DNA from: Vibrio fluminensis
GTDB lineage: Bacteria > Pseudomonadota > Gammaproteobacteria > Enterobacterales > Vibrionaceae
Assembly: GCF_015278125.1 (NCBI RefSeq)
Contig: NZ_JADILO010000007.1
Span: 62,001 to 126,000, forward strand
Reading direction: 5' to 3'
Length of the DNA: 64,000 nucleotides
The notes beneath the pieces are model-generated. The model searched no databases, had not been told where the DNA came from, and saw nothing but the letters and a program-made list of their open reading frames with translations. Shown piece by piece: positions 18,666 to 27,802 of the stretch; within the stretch, counting starts at the first letter, position 1, and every line of letters starts with the position of its first letter. The translations under genes were made by a program, and so were the position numbers.

Positions 18666-19811
18666 TTATTTAATCATCCCCATGCTCAGTCCAGCGAGGA
18701 TAAAGGTAATCACCATCCAAATAATCGGCAGTTTTAATTGTTTCATTAAATAGAAGCCGACTAAAACGAGTGCGACATCGAATGGATTGAATACGGCACT
18801 GGTGAAGACAGGTTGGTACAAAGCTGAGACCAGTAACCCCACCACTGCAGCGTTTACGCCGCTTACTGCACCCGCTACTTGTGGCTTTTGTGCCAGTGAT
18901 TGCCAGTTTTTTAGTACGCCAAGTAGTAGCAAGAAACCAGGCAAGAATACTGCAATCGTGGCAATTAAAGCGCCAGTAATTGGTGCATTTGGCTGCAGCT
19001 CGTAGCCAATGTATGTTGCAAAGGTAAACATTGGTCCCGGTACGGCTTGTGCCGCGGCATAACCCGTTAAGAAAGCGTCTTGGCTTAGCTGATCGCCAAC
19101 AATATTTTGCAGTAGTGGCAGTACGACGTGGCCGCCGCCAAATACTAGGCTACCTGCTTGGAAGAAGTCGTTAAACAAGCCTAAAGTTGGCGCTAAATGC
19201 GCAATAAATGGCAACCCTAACAAGATCGCTGCAAATAACGCTAATGGTAAAATGCTAGGCTTAAATGGTTTTGGTTCACTAGGTGATTCACCTTTAAGGT
19301 ATTTCGCACCAATCAGCGCGGCAATCACGAGAACAATCATTTGAGTTGCGATGCTTGGCATGGTTAATAGTGCAATAGCAGTAATTAAGCATAGACTGAC
19401 TGATAAAGTGTTTTTGCAGAAGTTTTTGTACATTCCCCATGTTGCGTCAGCCACCACAACCACTGCCAGTAACTTCAAACCATGAACAATACTTTGAAAC
19501 GCGGTGGTCTCAGTAAGTTGGTTGGATACCACGGCGAGTAATACCATGATCAGTACGGATGGTAGAGTAAAACCAATGAATGCAGCACAAGCACCAGGTA
19601 GACCTCCGCGCTTGTAACCAAGTGCAAAACCGACTTGGCTTGAACCAGGTCCAGGTAGAAACTGGCTCAGTGCGACAATTTGAGCGTACTCGCTGTCATC
19701 TAGCCATTTGAGTTTTTCTACAAAGGTTTGGCGAAAATAGCCAATATGGGCTGCTGGACCACCAAAACTAATCCAACCAAGCCAGAAAAAGGTTTTAAAG
19801 ATTGTGAGCAT
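18666..19811 (-). CDS. chrA: Chromate transporter family protein ChrA
   Basis: A two-domain (fused CHR) inner-membrane protein of 381 residues from the start used here. Both halves carry the family pattern: FGGPAAHIGYFR and LSQFLPGPGSSQVGFALG in the first, FGGGHVVLPLL and AQAVPGPMFTFATYIGYEL in the second. ChrA proteins export chromate, probably by proton antiport, though many homologues have no proven chromate role. I chose ATG 19811 because GAAGGAAGT precedes it; ATG 19835 would add eight residues. Divergent from a LysR gene likely to regulate it. Confidence 0.9.
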   Translation of the reverse strand: MLTIFKTFFWLGWISFGGPAAHIGYFRQTFVEKLKWLDDSEYAQIVALSQFLPGPGSSQVGFALGYKRGGLPGACAAFIGFTLPSVLIMVLLAVVSNQLTETTAFQSIVHGLKLLAVVVVADATWGMYKNFCKNTLSVSLCLITAIALLTMPSIATQMIVLVIAALIGAKYLKGESPSEPKPFKPSILPLALFAAILLGLPFIAHLAPTLGLFNDFFQAGSLVFGGGHVVLPLLQNIVGDQLSQDAFLTGYAAAQAVPGPMFTFATYIGYELQPNAPITGALIATIAVFLPGFLLLLGVLKNWQSLAQKPQVAGAVSGVNAAVVGLLVSALYQPVFTSAVFNPFDVALVLVGFYLMKQLKLPIIWMVITFILAGLSMGMIK

Positions 19812-19927
19812 GTGAGCACTTCCTTCTAAATTCATTACTGCTCGTTACTGCATCTAGAATAAAAAAAATAGTATGATGACTCAAATTGATAGTTTTAATT
19901 CTATCTATGAATCAAATGGGATGAACT

Positions 19928-20851
19928 ATGCCAAATTCTGAAGATCTTCAATGGCGTAATATTGATCTGAATCTGTTGGTGACATTTTCTTATCTTTACC
20001 GTTATCGCAGCGTCAGTGCTGCAGCGGAAAAAAGCTTTGTTAGCCAGTCTGCGATGAGCCATAGTTTGGCTCGTTTACGTCAGCTATTTGATGACCCACT
20101 ATTTGAGCGCAAAGGGCATAAAATGGAGCCAACAGAACACGCTCATCACATTTCGCCAATTGTTACTCAATTGCTTGATTCAATCACCCACAACCTTTTG
20201 ACCAAAGAACATTTTTCGCCGCAGAAATATTCAGGTGTGTGCCGAATTGGTTTGACTGATTACGCTGAGTTCATTTTTGCGCCTGCTATTTATGACCGCA
20301 TCCGTCAGCAAGCGCCAAGCGCGCAAATTAGCTTTATCAACGTCAATCGCAGTAACTATGTTGCGCTTACTGAACAAGAGAAACTTGATGTTGTGATCGG
20401 CAGTATGCCGATTCTCGATGATGAGTTTGAAAGTCAGTTTCTTTATACCGAAAAGCACGTCTGTCTAGCAGACAGTAATGCTCTGGGATTAGCAGGAGAG
20501 TTGAGCTTAGAGGTCTTTGCTGGCATTGAGCAGGCGCTGGTTAGCCCGGATGGTAGTCTTGCGACACAAGTGGATAAGAAGCTGGCTGAGCATGGTTTGT
20601 CGCGCAGAGTGACTGTTGCATCACGCAACTTTCTAACGGTGAGAAGTTTGCTTAAACAGCGCCGCTTGATTGCGATTGTGCCGGAAAAAATGGCGGATGC
20701 AGAGGGATTTGATGACAGCTTAAGTACATTTAAGCCACCTATTCCAGTTGCAGATTTTGATATCGCGATGTTGTGGCATTCCAGTCGGGCTGGTGAGGAG
20801 AAAAATATCTGGCTAAGAAACTTGGTTGAAGACGTTGTTGTACCGAAATAA
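19928..20851 (+). CDS. LysR-family transcriptional regulator next to chrA
   Basis: A 307-residue LTTR: the helix-turn-helix lies in residues about 20-65 (SVSAAAEKSFVSQSAMSH, then LARLRQLFDDPLFER), with a type-2 periplasmic-binding fold after it. The DLNLLVTF start and DDPLFER stretch place it with NodD/NahR-like members. Divergent from chrA over about 115 bp, so control of chrA is the natural guess. The effector is unknown. Confidence 0.9.
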   Translation: MPNSEDLQWRNIDLNLLVTFSYLYRYRSVSAAAEKSFVSQSAMSHSLARLRQLFDDPLFERKGHKMEPTEHAHHISPIVTQLLDSITHNLLTKEHFSPQKYSGVCRIGLTDYAEFIFAPAIYDRIRQQAPSAQISFINVNRSNYVALTEQEKLDVVIGSMPILDDEFESQFLYTEKHVCLADSNALGLAGELSLEVFAGIEQALVSPDGSLATQVDKKLAEHGLSRRVTVASRNFLTVRSLLKQRRLIAIVPEKMADAEGFDDSLSTFKPPIPVADFDIAMLWHSSRAGEEKNIWLRNLVEDVVVPK

Positions 20852-20860
20852 GAGTAATTT

Positions 20861-20888
20861 CTCGCGCTATCGGCTGTGATAGCGCGAG
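20861..20888. terminator. Hairpin between convergent LysR and membrane-protein genes
   Basis: CTCGCGCTATC, short loop, GATAGCGCGAG. The stem is very stable but the U-tract is poor on both sides, so termination is inferred from position. Confidence 0.5.
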
Positions 20889-20912
20889 TCACATAAAATA
20901 GTGTGCAGATTA

Positions 20913-21572
20913 TTATTTACGGAAGCCGCGCACCACTTTAATTGAAGAGAAGGCAATGATGCAGTAAGCCAATAGCTCAGTACCTTCTTCGGCGATGTTT
21001 TTCACATCACGCACGTAGTGCTCTGCCATTACACCTTTCCAGAAATCCCCCATACCGAAAAGACGTGAATAAACGAGCAGCAAAACAATGCCAAGAATAA
21101 GCATGTTCATATAGTTGCTGCTTAAAATCACAGCCATTTGATCAAGCGTTTGTTTACCGTTTTTTAAAGCATAAAAAATAGCAGAAAAAGTGACGAACAG
21201 CGCTGGGTAAACCCAAGAACCGTGGGCAATATGATCAAGGAAACCGTCATTTTCACGGATTAACATAACCAAGAAAAATGAGCCGACCAGCACAGCAGCA
21301 CGCTTTAGCTGAGGTTTGGTTTTTGCTAAGTAGTAGAATGAGCTAGCAGAAATTATGAGCATAATTTGCTCCATAAATTCTGTCACTGACTCCTCGCCTA
21401 AGGTATTTCCAAGGACAACATAATCAATGCGTAATGCAAGATTTACCAGTGCACAGAACGCGACAGCAATCAGAAAGTTTAAGCCAGACTTTAAGATTGC
21501 GTGTGATGTTGAAGGAGTAAGTGAATAATCGTTCTCGATTTTTTTTTCGTTAGAATATGTGGTTGTTTTCAT
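20913..21572 (-). CDS. Uncharacterised multi-pass membrane protein
   Basis: I do not recognise the family. From the ATG at 21572 the product has 219 residues; an in-frame TTG lies 12 bases upstream. Six hydrophobic segments are visible, at about residues 32-50, 68-84, 92-107, 118-136, 154-172 and 198-214. Polar signatures between them include LIRENDGFLDHIAHGSW and NIAEEGTELLAY, with acidic residues inside or beside membrane helices. No domain suggesting enzyme activity is seen. Neighbours (a convergent LysR, then a MATE pump transcribed the same way after a 140-bp gap) give no clear clue. Confidence 0.75.
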   Translation of the reverse strand: MKTTTYSNEKKIENDYSLTPSTSHAILKSGLNFLIAVAFCALVNLALRIDYVVLGNTLGEESVTEFMEQIMLIISASSFYYLAKTKPQLKRAAVLVGSFFLVMLIRENDGFLDHIAHGSWVYPALFVTFSAIFYALKNGKQTLDQMAVILSSNYMNMLILGIVLLLVYSRLFGMGDFWKGVMAEHYVRDVKNIAEEGTELLAYCIIAFSSIKVVRGFRK

Positions 21573-21726
21573 AGCAGCACCCAATAAGATGGAGACTCAC
21601 AATGATCGATTATTTTAATGATAGTATTGTCAGAGCAATGTCATGAAATGAACGCTGTACAATTGTTGACATCGCCTAATTTCATATAGTGAGAATCCAG
21701 AGTTCTTTGTGTAACAATAACTTACA

Positions 21727-23070
21727 TTAAGTTAATTGGTATCGTGTCCACACTTTGCTACGCCAGCGTTTTGCCATGATTAGTCCTCGGAGCCATTCAT
21801 CCATCGCAATCGCGATCCAAGCTCCCAAAACGCCATAGCCCCAGTGCACACCAAATAGGTAACTGAAAGCTACGCCAAGTCCCCACATGCTGATGATGCC
21901 CATTTTGACTGGGAACTGAATGTCACCCGCCGCTTTAAGCGCAGAGATAAAGATCAGGTTAAAGACACGCCCCGCTTCAAGCAAAATGGAGCCTGCGATT
22001 AAGCTAGCTGTTAAGGCGGCAATCTCAGGTTGATCGGTAAATAGCGGAATGATCATATCGCTACAAAGAAAGGTCGTGATGGTGACGATGTTGGTCATAA
22101 TGAAGCCGACAACAAAGTACTTTTGCACTCTAAGCAAAATAGAATCTATCCAGCCACGCCCAATAAAGTAGCCCGCTTGAATTTGGCTGCCTTGCCCAAC
22201 TGCGAGGGCAAAAGCAAAAGCGACGCGGGCAATGTTTTGTGCATAGGTAAAGGCGGCGAGTGAGGCTGTACCCATCTGCACCACAAAATAGATGATGGTT
22301 AATTGTGCCAAGTTATAAGAGAGCATTTCTCCCGCGTTCATCATGCCAATGCGAACAATACGCTGGTAGATGGCTTTAGGAATTTTGCGCCAGTTGGCAA
22401 AAGGTAGATCTATTTCTGTATGGCGCAGTTTATAGCAAAGCATTAATGTGCCAATGATTTGGCTAATAACCGTAGATATGGCAACCCCTTGCACACCGTA
22501 CACAGGCAGGCCAAAAGGTTGATAAAGCGCGACGTAGTTACCGCCAATGTTAAGCAAACCAGCGATTAGGTTAATCACCATCGGTGCGCGAGAGAAACCA
22601 TGGCTACGTAATATAGTGGTGAGGACAATACCCATGGTGACGTTAAAGGTCATTGACCCACTGATTAGCAAGTACTCTTGCGCGTAGTTTTGTACTTGCG
22701 ACTCAAGGCCGTAGTAAGGCAGTAAATAGTAAGCGGCGCTAACGGCAAAGAGGCTAAGGAAAATGCCGACAATAGCCGACATGATGATGCTTGCTATGGC
22801 AACATGTGAGGATTCGGTATGGCGATCCGAACCATTGTATTGTGCGATGAGAATTCCCGTGCCGCTACTCACCATTGAAGAGATGATGATGAGGAAGAAT
22901 GATATTTGAGTGATCACACCTACTGCCGACACGGCTTTATCGGAGTAGCCACTTAACATGAATACGTCGCTGGTATTGATCGCTGTACGTAGCATGATTT
23001 CGACAAAAAGTGGCCAAGTAAGCGCGAGGATACTCATGCGCTTATCAATGGCGTTAGGTAGTGATGACAT
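21727..23070 (-). CDS. MATE-family efflux transporter
   Basis: A 447-residue inner-membrane protein with about 12 hydrophobic segments in two similar halves. The start ALTWPLFVEIMLRTAINTSD with a membrane-embedded Asp and the YNLAQLTIIYFVVQMG segment fit the MATE (NorM/DinF-like) family of sodium- or proton-coupled multidrug exporters. The specific substrate and coupling ion are not readable. Monocistronic by spacing. Confidence 0.88.
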   Translation of the reverse strand: MSSLPNAIDKRMSILALTWPLFVEIMLRTAINTSDVFMLSGYSDKAVSAVGVITQISFFLIIISSMVSSGTGILIAQYNGSDRHTESSHVAIASIIMSAIVGIFLSLFAVSAAYYLLPYYGLESQVQNYAQEYLLISGSMTFNVTMGIVLTTILRSHGFSRAPMVINLIAGLLNIGGNYVALYQPFGLPVYGVQGVAISTVISQIIGTLMLCYKLRHTEIDLPFANWRKIPKAIYQRIVRIGMMNAGEMLSYNLAQLTIIYFVVQMGTASLAAFTYAQNIARVAFAFALAVGQGSQIQAGYFIGRGWIDSILLRVQKYFVVGFIMTNIVTITTFLCSDMIIPLFTDQPEIAALTASLIAGSILLEAGRVFNLIFISALKAAGDIQFPVKMGIISMWGLGVAFSYLFGVHWGYGVLGAWIAIAMDEWLRGLIMAKRWRSKVWTRYQLT

Positions 23071-23216
23071 TCGGTTTGCTCAATGGGTTGACAGAAATAG
23101 CCACAAGAAATGGCGGGCTATTATATAGATGAAAATTTGAGCGTATAGAGTTTTTCTTATTTGATGGTAAAACGACCGCTAAATCAGCGATCGCAGAGAG
23201 ATAAAATGAGCGAAAG

Positions 23217-23771
23217 CTAGTAGGAGGCGAGCAGTTTATCGATCAGTAAATGATGCTCGCGTGTTACGCCAGCAAGGTTGCCATATTTTGGCTGGTGGCG
23301 ATCATTTTCACGAGGGTGATGCCAGCCTATGGTGTGGTGAATAAATTGCTCGGCAAATTGCTCGGAGATTTCTAAACATCCTGCCAGTACCGTATCGACG
23401 TAAGTTTGCACGATAGGACTGCGTTCACAAGGAGGCACGGCTTGGTCAGTCACATAAATCCAAACGTTATCACCGCTTGAAAGGGAGAGTTGGCTATCTA
23501 GCTTGTCATGATCGATTTTGATGCGTTGGTAACCACGCTCACGGCGGTCAAACTCGACGAGTTGCTCATCATCAACCTGCAAAAGTACTCCGTTGACGAG
23601 ACCATCTCCTTGGGTCACGACTAGTGGCGCCAGGATATAACTGTCATCCACTTTCCCCCAATAACGGCATAGACCATGCGCGATGGCAGGAATCGCTTCT
23701 GAGGTTTGCCCAGTAAGCTGACGAGAAGCGGAGTTCATAAGGCTGCCATAACCAAAAATATATTGCGTCAT
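23217..23771 (-). CDS. Gamma-glutamylcyclotransferase-like (AIG2/GGCT) protein
   Basis: A 184-residue cytosolic protein with the family-defining FGYGSLMN near the N-terminus, and FDRRERGYQRI, matching the D-x-R-E-x-G-Y region that bears the catalytic Glu in true cyclotransferases. Family members release 5-oxoproline from gamma-glutamyl compounds or have unknown roles. About 35 extra C-terminal residues rich in His (HHTIGWHHPREND) are notable. No operon partner. Confidence 0.75.
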   Translation of the reverse strand: MTQYIFGYGSLMNSASRQLTGQTSEAIPAIAHGLCRYWGKVDDSYILAPLVVTQGDGLVNGVLLQVDDEQLVEFDRRERGYQRIKIDHDKLDSQLSLSSGDNVWIYVTDQAVPPCERSPIVQTYVDTVLAGCLEISEQFAEQFIHHTIGWHHPRENDRHQPKYGNLAGVTREHHLLIDKLLASY

Positions 23772-23869
23772 ATTGCTACTATAGTTAACGAGAGAAAACT
23801 CATAGTACTTAGAACTTGTGCATCAACCAAGATCGTTGTGTTTTTGGTTATGGCCGTAAGTTATAAGTC

Positions 23870-23892
23870 TAATTGCATTTAAAGTGTCATTT
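23870..23892 (+). promoter_or_regulatory. Weak NsrR-like site upstream of nnrS
   Basis: TAATTGCATTT-A-AAGTGTCATTT partly fits the NsrR consensus of two 11-bp half-sites around one base (about 13 of 22 positions by eye). The gene downstream belongs to a nitric-oxide-stress family, so the site is plausible, but the right half is poor. Confidence 0.25.
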
Positions 23893-24026
23893 TGACTTTA
23901 TTTGTGGTGAGTTAAATTGACTTGTTTTGTTTTGGTTGTTTGTTTAAATAATTGAATTTTAAAGCGAAATCAAATGTGGCTTAAATTGTGCTATAAGGTT
24001 TTGGTTATCAATATAGGAGTCTTATA

Positions 24027-25211
24027 GTGCTCAACATTACCGATAAGCGGGTTGAAGAAAAAATTCCCGCAATTTTACGCCTAGGTTTTCGGCCGTTTTT
24101 CTTTCTCGGCGCATTATATGCCCTTATTGCAATTCCGACTTGGGTGTGGATGTTTCATTCTGGTCAGCCTCAGTCATTACAAGTACCAGCCTTATGGTGG
24201 CACGTACATGAAATGTTGTTCGGCTTTTCGATGGCGATTGTGGTGGGTTTTGTGCTTACTGCAGTACAGAATTGGACGGGCATAAACGGTACCAAAAGCT
24301 ATCGACTTTTAGCGATAGTGGTGCTCTGGCTGACACCACGTTTGCTGCTCTGGACGCCTGTACCACTTTGGCTAATTTCTGTTATCGATGCACTATTTTT
24401 GGCATTCGCCGCTTATGAAGTCGCATGGCGAGTGATAAAAGCCAAAGGTTACCGTAACCTATTTTTCGTCCCTTTGTTTGTGCTAGCAATTGTTGCAAAC
24501 TTTGCTAGTTATGCATGCGTCAAAGGTATGCCGCCATTTTCAGCATCGGCAGTGTGGCAGGCGATGTTATGGTGGTTTACGTTATTGCTCTCGATTATGG
24601 GGGGACGCGTGATCCCATTTTTTACCGCAAGACGCTTTAACTTTGATAAGCCTCAGCCACAAATTTGGCTAGAATGGACGGCAAACTTACCTTTGGTTGC
24701 TCTGTTCTTGCTCAGTTTCTTTCCTTTGGCAATGGCACAACTCGGCGGTTATTTAATGGCGTTGGCTGGTATTGCTCAATTAATTCGAGTGTTACGTTGG
24801 CAACCATGGAAAACGTTAAATGAGCCTCTCGTTTGGTCATTGCATGCGGCTTATCTTTGTATTCCATTAAGTTTATTAGCGCGTGGTTTGTGGCAAGATG
24901 CATTCGCCGCCCATAATATGATCCATCTATTTGCGATTGGCGCTTTAAGTGGTTTGATATTGGCGATGATTGCTCGCGTTACAATGGGCCACACTGGACG
25001 CAACATTTACCAAGGGCCTAAGATGGGGCTGGCATTTGCAAGTTTGGTAGTTGCGGCAATAGTGCGTAGCTTTGGGGTTGCCATGTTCCCTGCCCATATG
25101 ATGTTGATGATCGATATTAGTGGTGCACTATGGATATTGGCTTTCGCGTTATTTATAGCCAAGTTCGGCTATATGCTGCTGACGCCGCGAGTGGATGGAC
25201 ACCCGGGATAG
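24027..25211 (+). CDS. nnrS: NnrS family haem/copper membrane protein (nitric oxide stress)
   Basis: A 394-residue integral membrane protein with about 12 hydrophobic helices. Conserved elements are FRPFFFLGALYA at the N-terminus, WHVHEMLFGF, GGRVIPFFTARRF, and ARVTMGHTGR, whose His residues fit haem/copper coordination. NnrS proteins protect against nitric oxide, including in Vibrio cholerae. The start is a GTG at 24027 with ATAGGAGTC upstream. It is followed by a terminator shared with the convergent transglycosylase gene. Confidence 0.9.
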   Translation: MLNITDKRVEEKIPAILRLGFRPFFFLGALYALIAIPTWVWMFHSGQPQSLQVPALWWHVHEMLFGFSMAIVVGFVLTAVQNWTGINGTKSYRLLAIVVLWLTPRLLLWTPVPLWLISVIDALFLAFAAYEVAWRVIKAKGYRNLFFVPLFVLAIVANFASYACVKGMPPFSASAVWQAMLWWFTLLLSIMGGRVIPFFTARRFNFDKPQPQIWLEWTANLPLVALFLLSFFPLAMAQLGGYLMALAGIAQLIRVLRWQPWKTLNEPLVWSLHAAYLCIPLSLLARGLWQDAFAAHNMIHLFAIGALSGLILAMIARVTMGHTGRNIYQGPKMGLAFASLVVAAIVRSFGVAMFPAHMMLMIDISGALWILAFALFIAKFGYMLLTPRVDGHPG

Positions 25212-25222
25212 AGACTCGAAAC

Positions 25223-25256
25223 GACAAAGGCTTGGTCAATGACCAAGCCTTTGTTT
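25223..25256. terminator. Bidirectional terminator between nnrS and the transglycosylase gene
   Basis: ACAAAGGCTTGGTC, loop AAT, GACCAAGCCTTTGT, with T/A runs outside. It serves both converging genes. Confidence 0.85.
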
Positions 25257-25257
25257 G

Positions 25258-26379
25258 TTATAGATTGCCTACATTGAAGTCTTTTTGGAAATAGAGCACT
25301 TTTTGTAAGTAACGGCGCGCTTCTCCCTTCGGGTGCTTAGTGGTCAAAGTGTCATACACTTGTCGTGGCGTTGAGCTGTTCAATTTCACCATTGCACGTT
25401 TACGGTCACTACTATCAAAGGCGGATAACACGCCGCCAGTGCCGCCGTTATAGGCTGAAATCATACTGAAATGCATCGAAGTTGGGTTTTTAACTTCTTT
25501 GAGGTAGCGATTTTTCAGGATGTAAAAGTACGCCGCGCCAGTATCAATGTTGTTGGCAGGATCAAATAGGTACTCTTTAGTTGGAATGCCAGGTTTGTTC
25601 TTCACCAAGTTAAATACATCCGCACCAGCGGTTTTTGGAATCACTTGCATTAAACCATATGCGCCAGCATGACTTACCGCGTAAGGGTTAAAGCTACTCT
25701 CGGTTTTAATAATTGAGTAGATAAGATCTTCAGACAAACCATAACGACGCGCGGCATCGCGGATCAAACCAGCGTATTGGTATTCGCGTTGCTCAAGGTG
25801 GTCGCTCACCATGTTAATCACTACATAGTGTGCTTGACCGCGTTTGATCGATTTAGTTTGCAGTGAATTAGCCATTAAGTAATCGGCGTAGCGATTTGCG
25901 CGCCATTCCCACTCAATCGGTTTACCTTCATGATCCAATACTTGACCAAGCAAGAAGGGCTTACCACGTAAAATAGCCTCTTTATCGCTAAACAGTTCGG
26001 CATGAGCAGGGTCGGCAGGCATGAGCAGCGTTTGGACTATCGCTTTTTGTAGCTTCTGTTCAGGCTGATATTGAGAGATCGTCGAGACATAAATCTTACC
26101 GGTTTCAAAATCAATATGGGCGCGAGTTGAGTAACCATCCAAATATTTTACGTAACGATGTTTCCCCGCTTCTACAAATTCATCTTCTCCCCAACGGTCT
26201 TTTGCCAACTTAGCGACATATGCCAATAGTTGGTTGATGTTTTCTTGGTTAGAGGTCGTCGGTGGAGTGACAACTGGTGGCGGTGTTGAAGGGCAATAGC
26301 ACGATTCTTGTTCTGGCGCGAGAGAACAGCCACTAAGCAGTAAAAGTAGTAAATAAGTGAGTTTTTTCATTATCGTCAT
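25258..26379 (-). CDS. MltC-type membrane-bound lytic transglycosylase (lipoprotein)
   Basis: A 373-residue lipoprotein: signal peptide with lipobox LLSGC (Cys at about residue 18), then a Pro/Thr-rich linker (PSTPPPVVTPPTT), an MltC N-terminal domain (VKYLDGYSTRAHIDFETGK), and a C-terminal SLT goose-lysozyme-like domain with ESSFNPYAVS (catalytic Glu), GLMQVIP and AYNGG. It resembles E. coli MltC over its whole length except for the linker. It cleaves peptidoglycan at the outer membrane. Vibrio mltC is usually next to mutY, so this may be a paralogue; hence no symbol. ATG 26370 is an alternative start. Confidence 0.88.
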   Translation of the reverse strand: MTIMKKLTYLLLLLLSGCSLAPEQESCYCPSTPPPVVTPPTTSNQENINQLLAYVAKLAKDRWGEDEFVEAGKHRYVKYLDGYSTRAHIDFETGKIYVSTISQYQPEQKLQKAIVQTLLMPADPAHAELFSDKEAILRGKPFLLGQVLDHEGKPIEWEWRANRYADYLMANSLQTKSIKRGQAHYVVINMVSDHLEQREYQYAGLIRDAARRYGLSEDLIYSIIKTESSFNPYAVSHAGAYGLMQVIPKTAGADVFNLVKNKPGIPTKEYLFDPANNIDTGAAYFYILKNRYLKEVKNPTSMHFSMISAYNGGTGGVLSAFDSSDRKRAMVKLNSSTPRQVYDTLTTKHPKGEARRYLQKVLYFQKDFNVGNL

Positions 26380-26452
26380 TAGGCAACATTAAGCGGCTTG
26401 ATGATAAGTAGCGAAAGGACGTTGAGATAATCAATTTTTTTTGTCGAAATAA

Positions 26453-26484
26453 TAAAAAATCCCCACAATAAAGTGCGGGGATTC
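26453..26484 (-). terminator. Terminator of dapD
   Basis: On the minus strand, AATCCCCGCAC, loop TTTAT, GTGGGGATTTTTTATT. Confidence 0.85.
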
Positions 26485-26509
26485 CTATCTAATTTAGTGG
26501 CTTACTAGA

Positions 26510-27541
26510 TTAGTTGTTTTTGTGCAGTTCCGCGTTAAGTTCAACCGCGCTCTTGTTTGCCAAACATTCGATTTGACCAGTCACAGAGTTACGGCGGAAT
26601 AATAGGTCAGAAACATTAGCAAGGTCGCGTGCTTTCACCACTTCTACTTCATTGCCATCTGCATCAAGCATACGTACTTTTGAACCAGCAGTAACATAAA
26701 GACCAGACTCGATAGTACAACGATCACCCATTGGGAAACCTAAGCCGGCGTTTGCACCAAGTAGTGAGTTTTCACCGATAGAAACTACAACTTTACCGCC
26801 GCCAGATAGCGTACCCATGATAGAAGCGCCACCGCCAATATCAGAGCCATTACCAACGACCACACCCGCTGAAATACGACCTTCAACCATGCTCACACCA
26901 GTGGTACCCGCGTTGAAGTTGATAAAGCCTTCGTGCATAACAGTGGTGCCTTCGCCCACGTGTGCGCCAAGACGAACGCGAGAAGTATCAGCAATACGCA
27001 CGCCAGTTGGTACCACGTAATCAACCATTTTAGGGAACTTGTCGACACAATCTACGCTTAGAGCACGACCAGCAAGACGCGCTTCAATTTGACGCTCTGC
27101 CAGTTCTGGTAGATCGATTGGACCCTCATTGGTCCATGCGATGTTGTGCAGTAGACCAAAGATGCCATCTAGCACAGTACCGTGAGGTTTCACTAAACGG
27201 TTAGAGATCAGTTGTAGTTTTAGGAAGCCTTCAGCGACTGATTGAGGCTGCTCATCTGTTGCTAGGATAACCAATACAAGTGGCTGCGCTGATTCTGCCG
27301 CTTTTGCTGCGAAAGAGGCGTTTGCTGCGTCACCATTTGCTTCAAATGCAACCGCTAGCTCGGCGCTTTGTGCTGCAGAGATTTCGATTGCTTGGTTACC
27401 TTGCTCGTAGCCGGCTACCGCTGCTAGTGCTTTAACAAGTTCATCTGTTGGGTTAAGCACTGGATTTGGGAAAAATGCCTCGATGATTTTGCCATCGCGG
27501 TTTTTAGTTGCAGTACCAAATGCTAGGGAAAAGAAAGCCAT
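26510..27541 (-). CDS. dapD: Tetrahydrodipicolinate N-succinyltransferase DapD (long form)
   Basis: Transfers succinyl from succinyl-CoA to tetrahydrodipicolinate in lysine/diaminopimelate synthesis. The 343-residue protein is the long type found in Pseudomonas and Vibrio rather than the 274-residue E. coli type. A left-handed beta-helix is shown by hexapeptide-like repeats (ADTSRVRLGAHVGEGTTV, then ISAGVVVGNGSDIGGGASI). I chose ATG 27541 (MAFFSLAFG) with GGAG six bases upstream; two further in-frame ATGs lie up to 12 bases before it. Own terminator; monocistronic. Confidence 0.95.
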   Translation of the reverse strand: MAFFSLAFGTATKNRDGKIIEAFFPNPVLNPTDELVKALAAVAGYEQGNQAIEISAAQSAELAVAFEANGDAANASFAAKAAESAQPLVLVILATDEQPQSVAEGFLKLQLISNRLVKPHGTVLDGIFGLLHNIAWTNEGPIDLPELAERQIEARLAGRALSVDCVDKFPKMVDYVVPTGVRIADTSRVRLGAHVGEGTTVMHEGFINFNAGTTGVSMVEGRISAGVVVGNGSDIGGGASIMGTLSGGGKVVVSIGENSLLGANAGLGFPMGDRCTIESGLYVTAGSKVRMLDADGNEVEVVKARDLANVSDLLFRRNSVTGQIECLANKSAVELNAELHKNN

Positions 27542-27767
27542 AGTCATCTCCATCTGTTGAGTCTTTTTGATTCTCGCCGCTTCATGGCAAGAACTTGGAA
27601 TTTGTTGTTAGCCATCATAGTGACAGCGAGAGTAGCTGAAAAGAGTTAAAGAGAAGAAAGTCTGTAGAAGGATACGCTTTGTCCGATTGGCGATAGTTTT
27701 GTCTGATTGGAAAGAGAAGAAGAGAGGGAGAATTGAGAGTTGAGATCTGAGGAAATAGAAGTGAGAG

Positions 27768-27790
27768 AAGAGCAGCGCTTGGGCTGCTCT
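27768..27790 (-). terminator. Hairpin after the GGGtGRT gene (possible terminator)
   Basis: AGAGCAGCGCTTGGGCTGCTCT forms a stable hairpin 13 bases past the stop codon. The U-tract on the minus strand is only TCTCTCACTT, so termination is uncertain. Confidence 0.5.
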
Positions 27791-27802
27791 ATGTTTTCGT
27801 GA

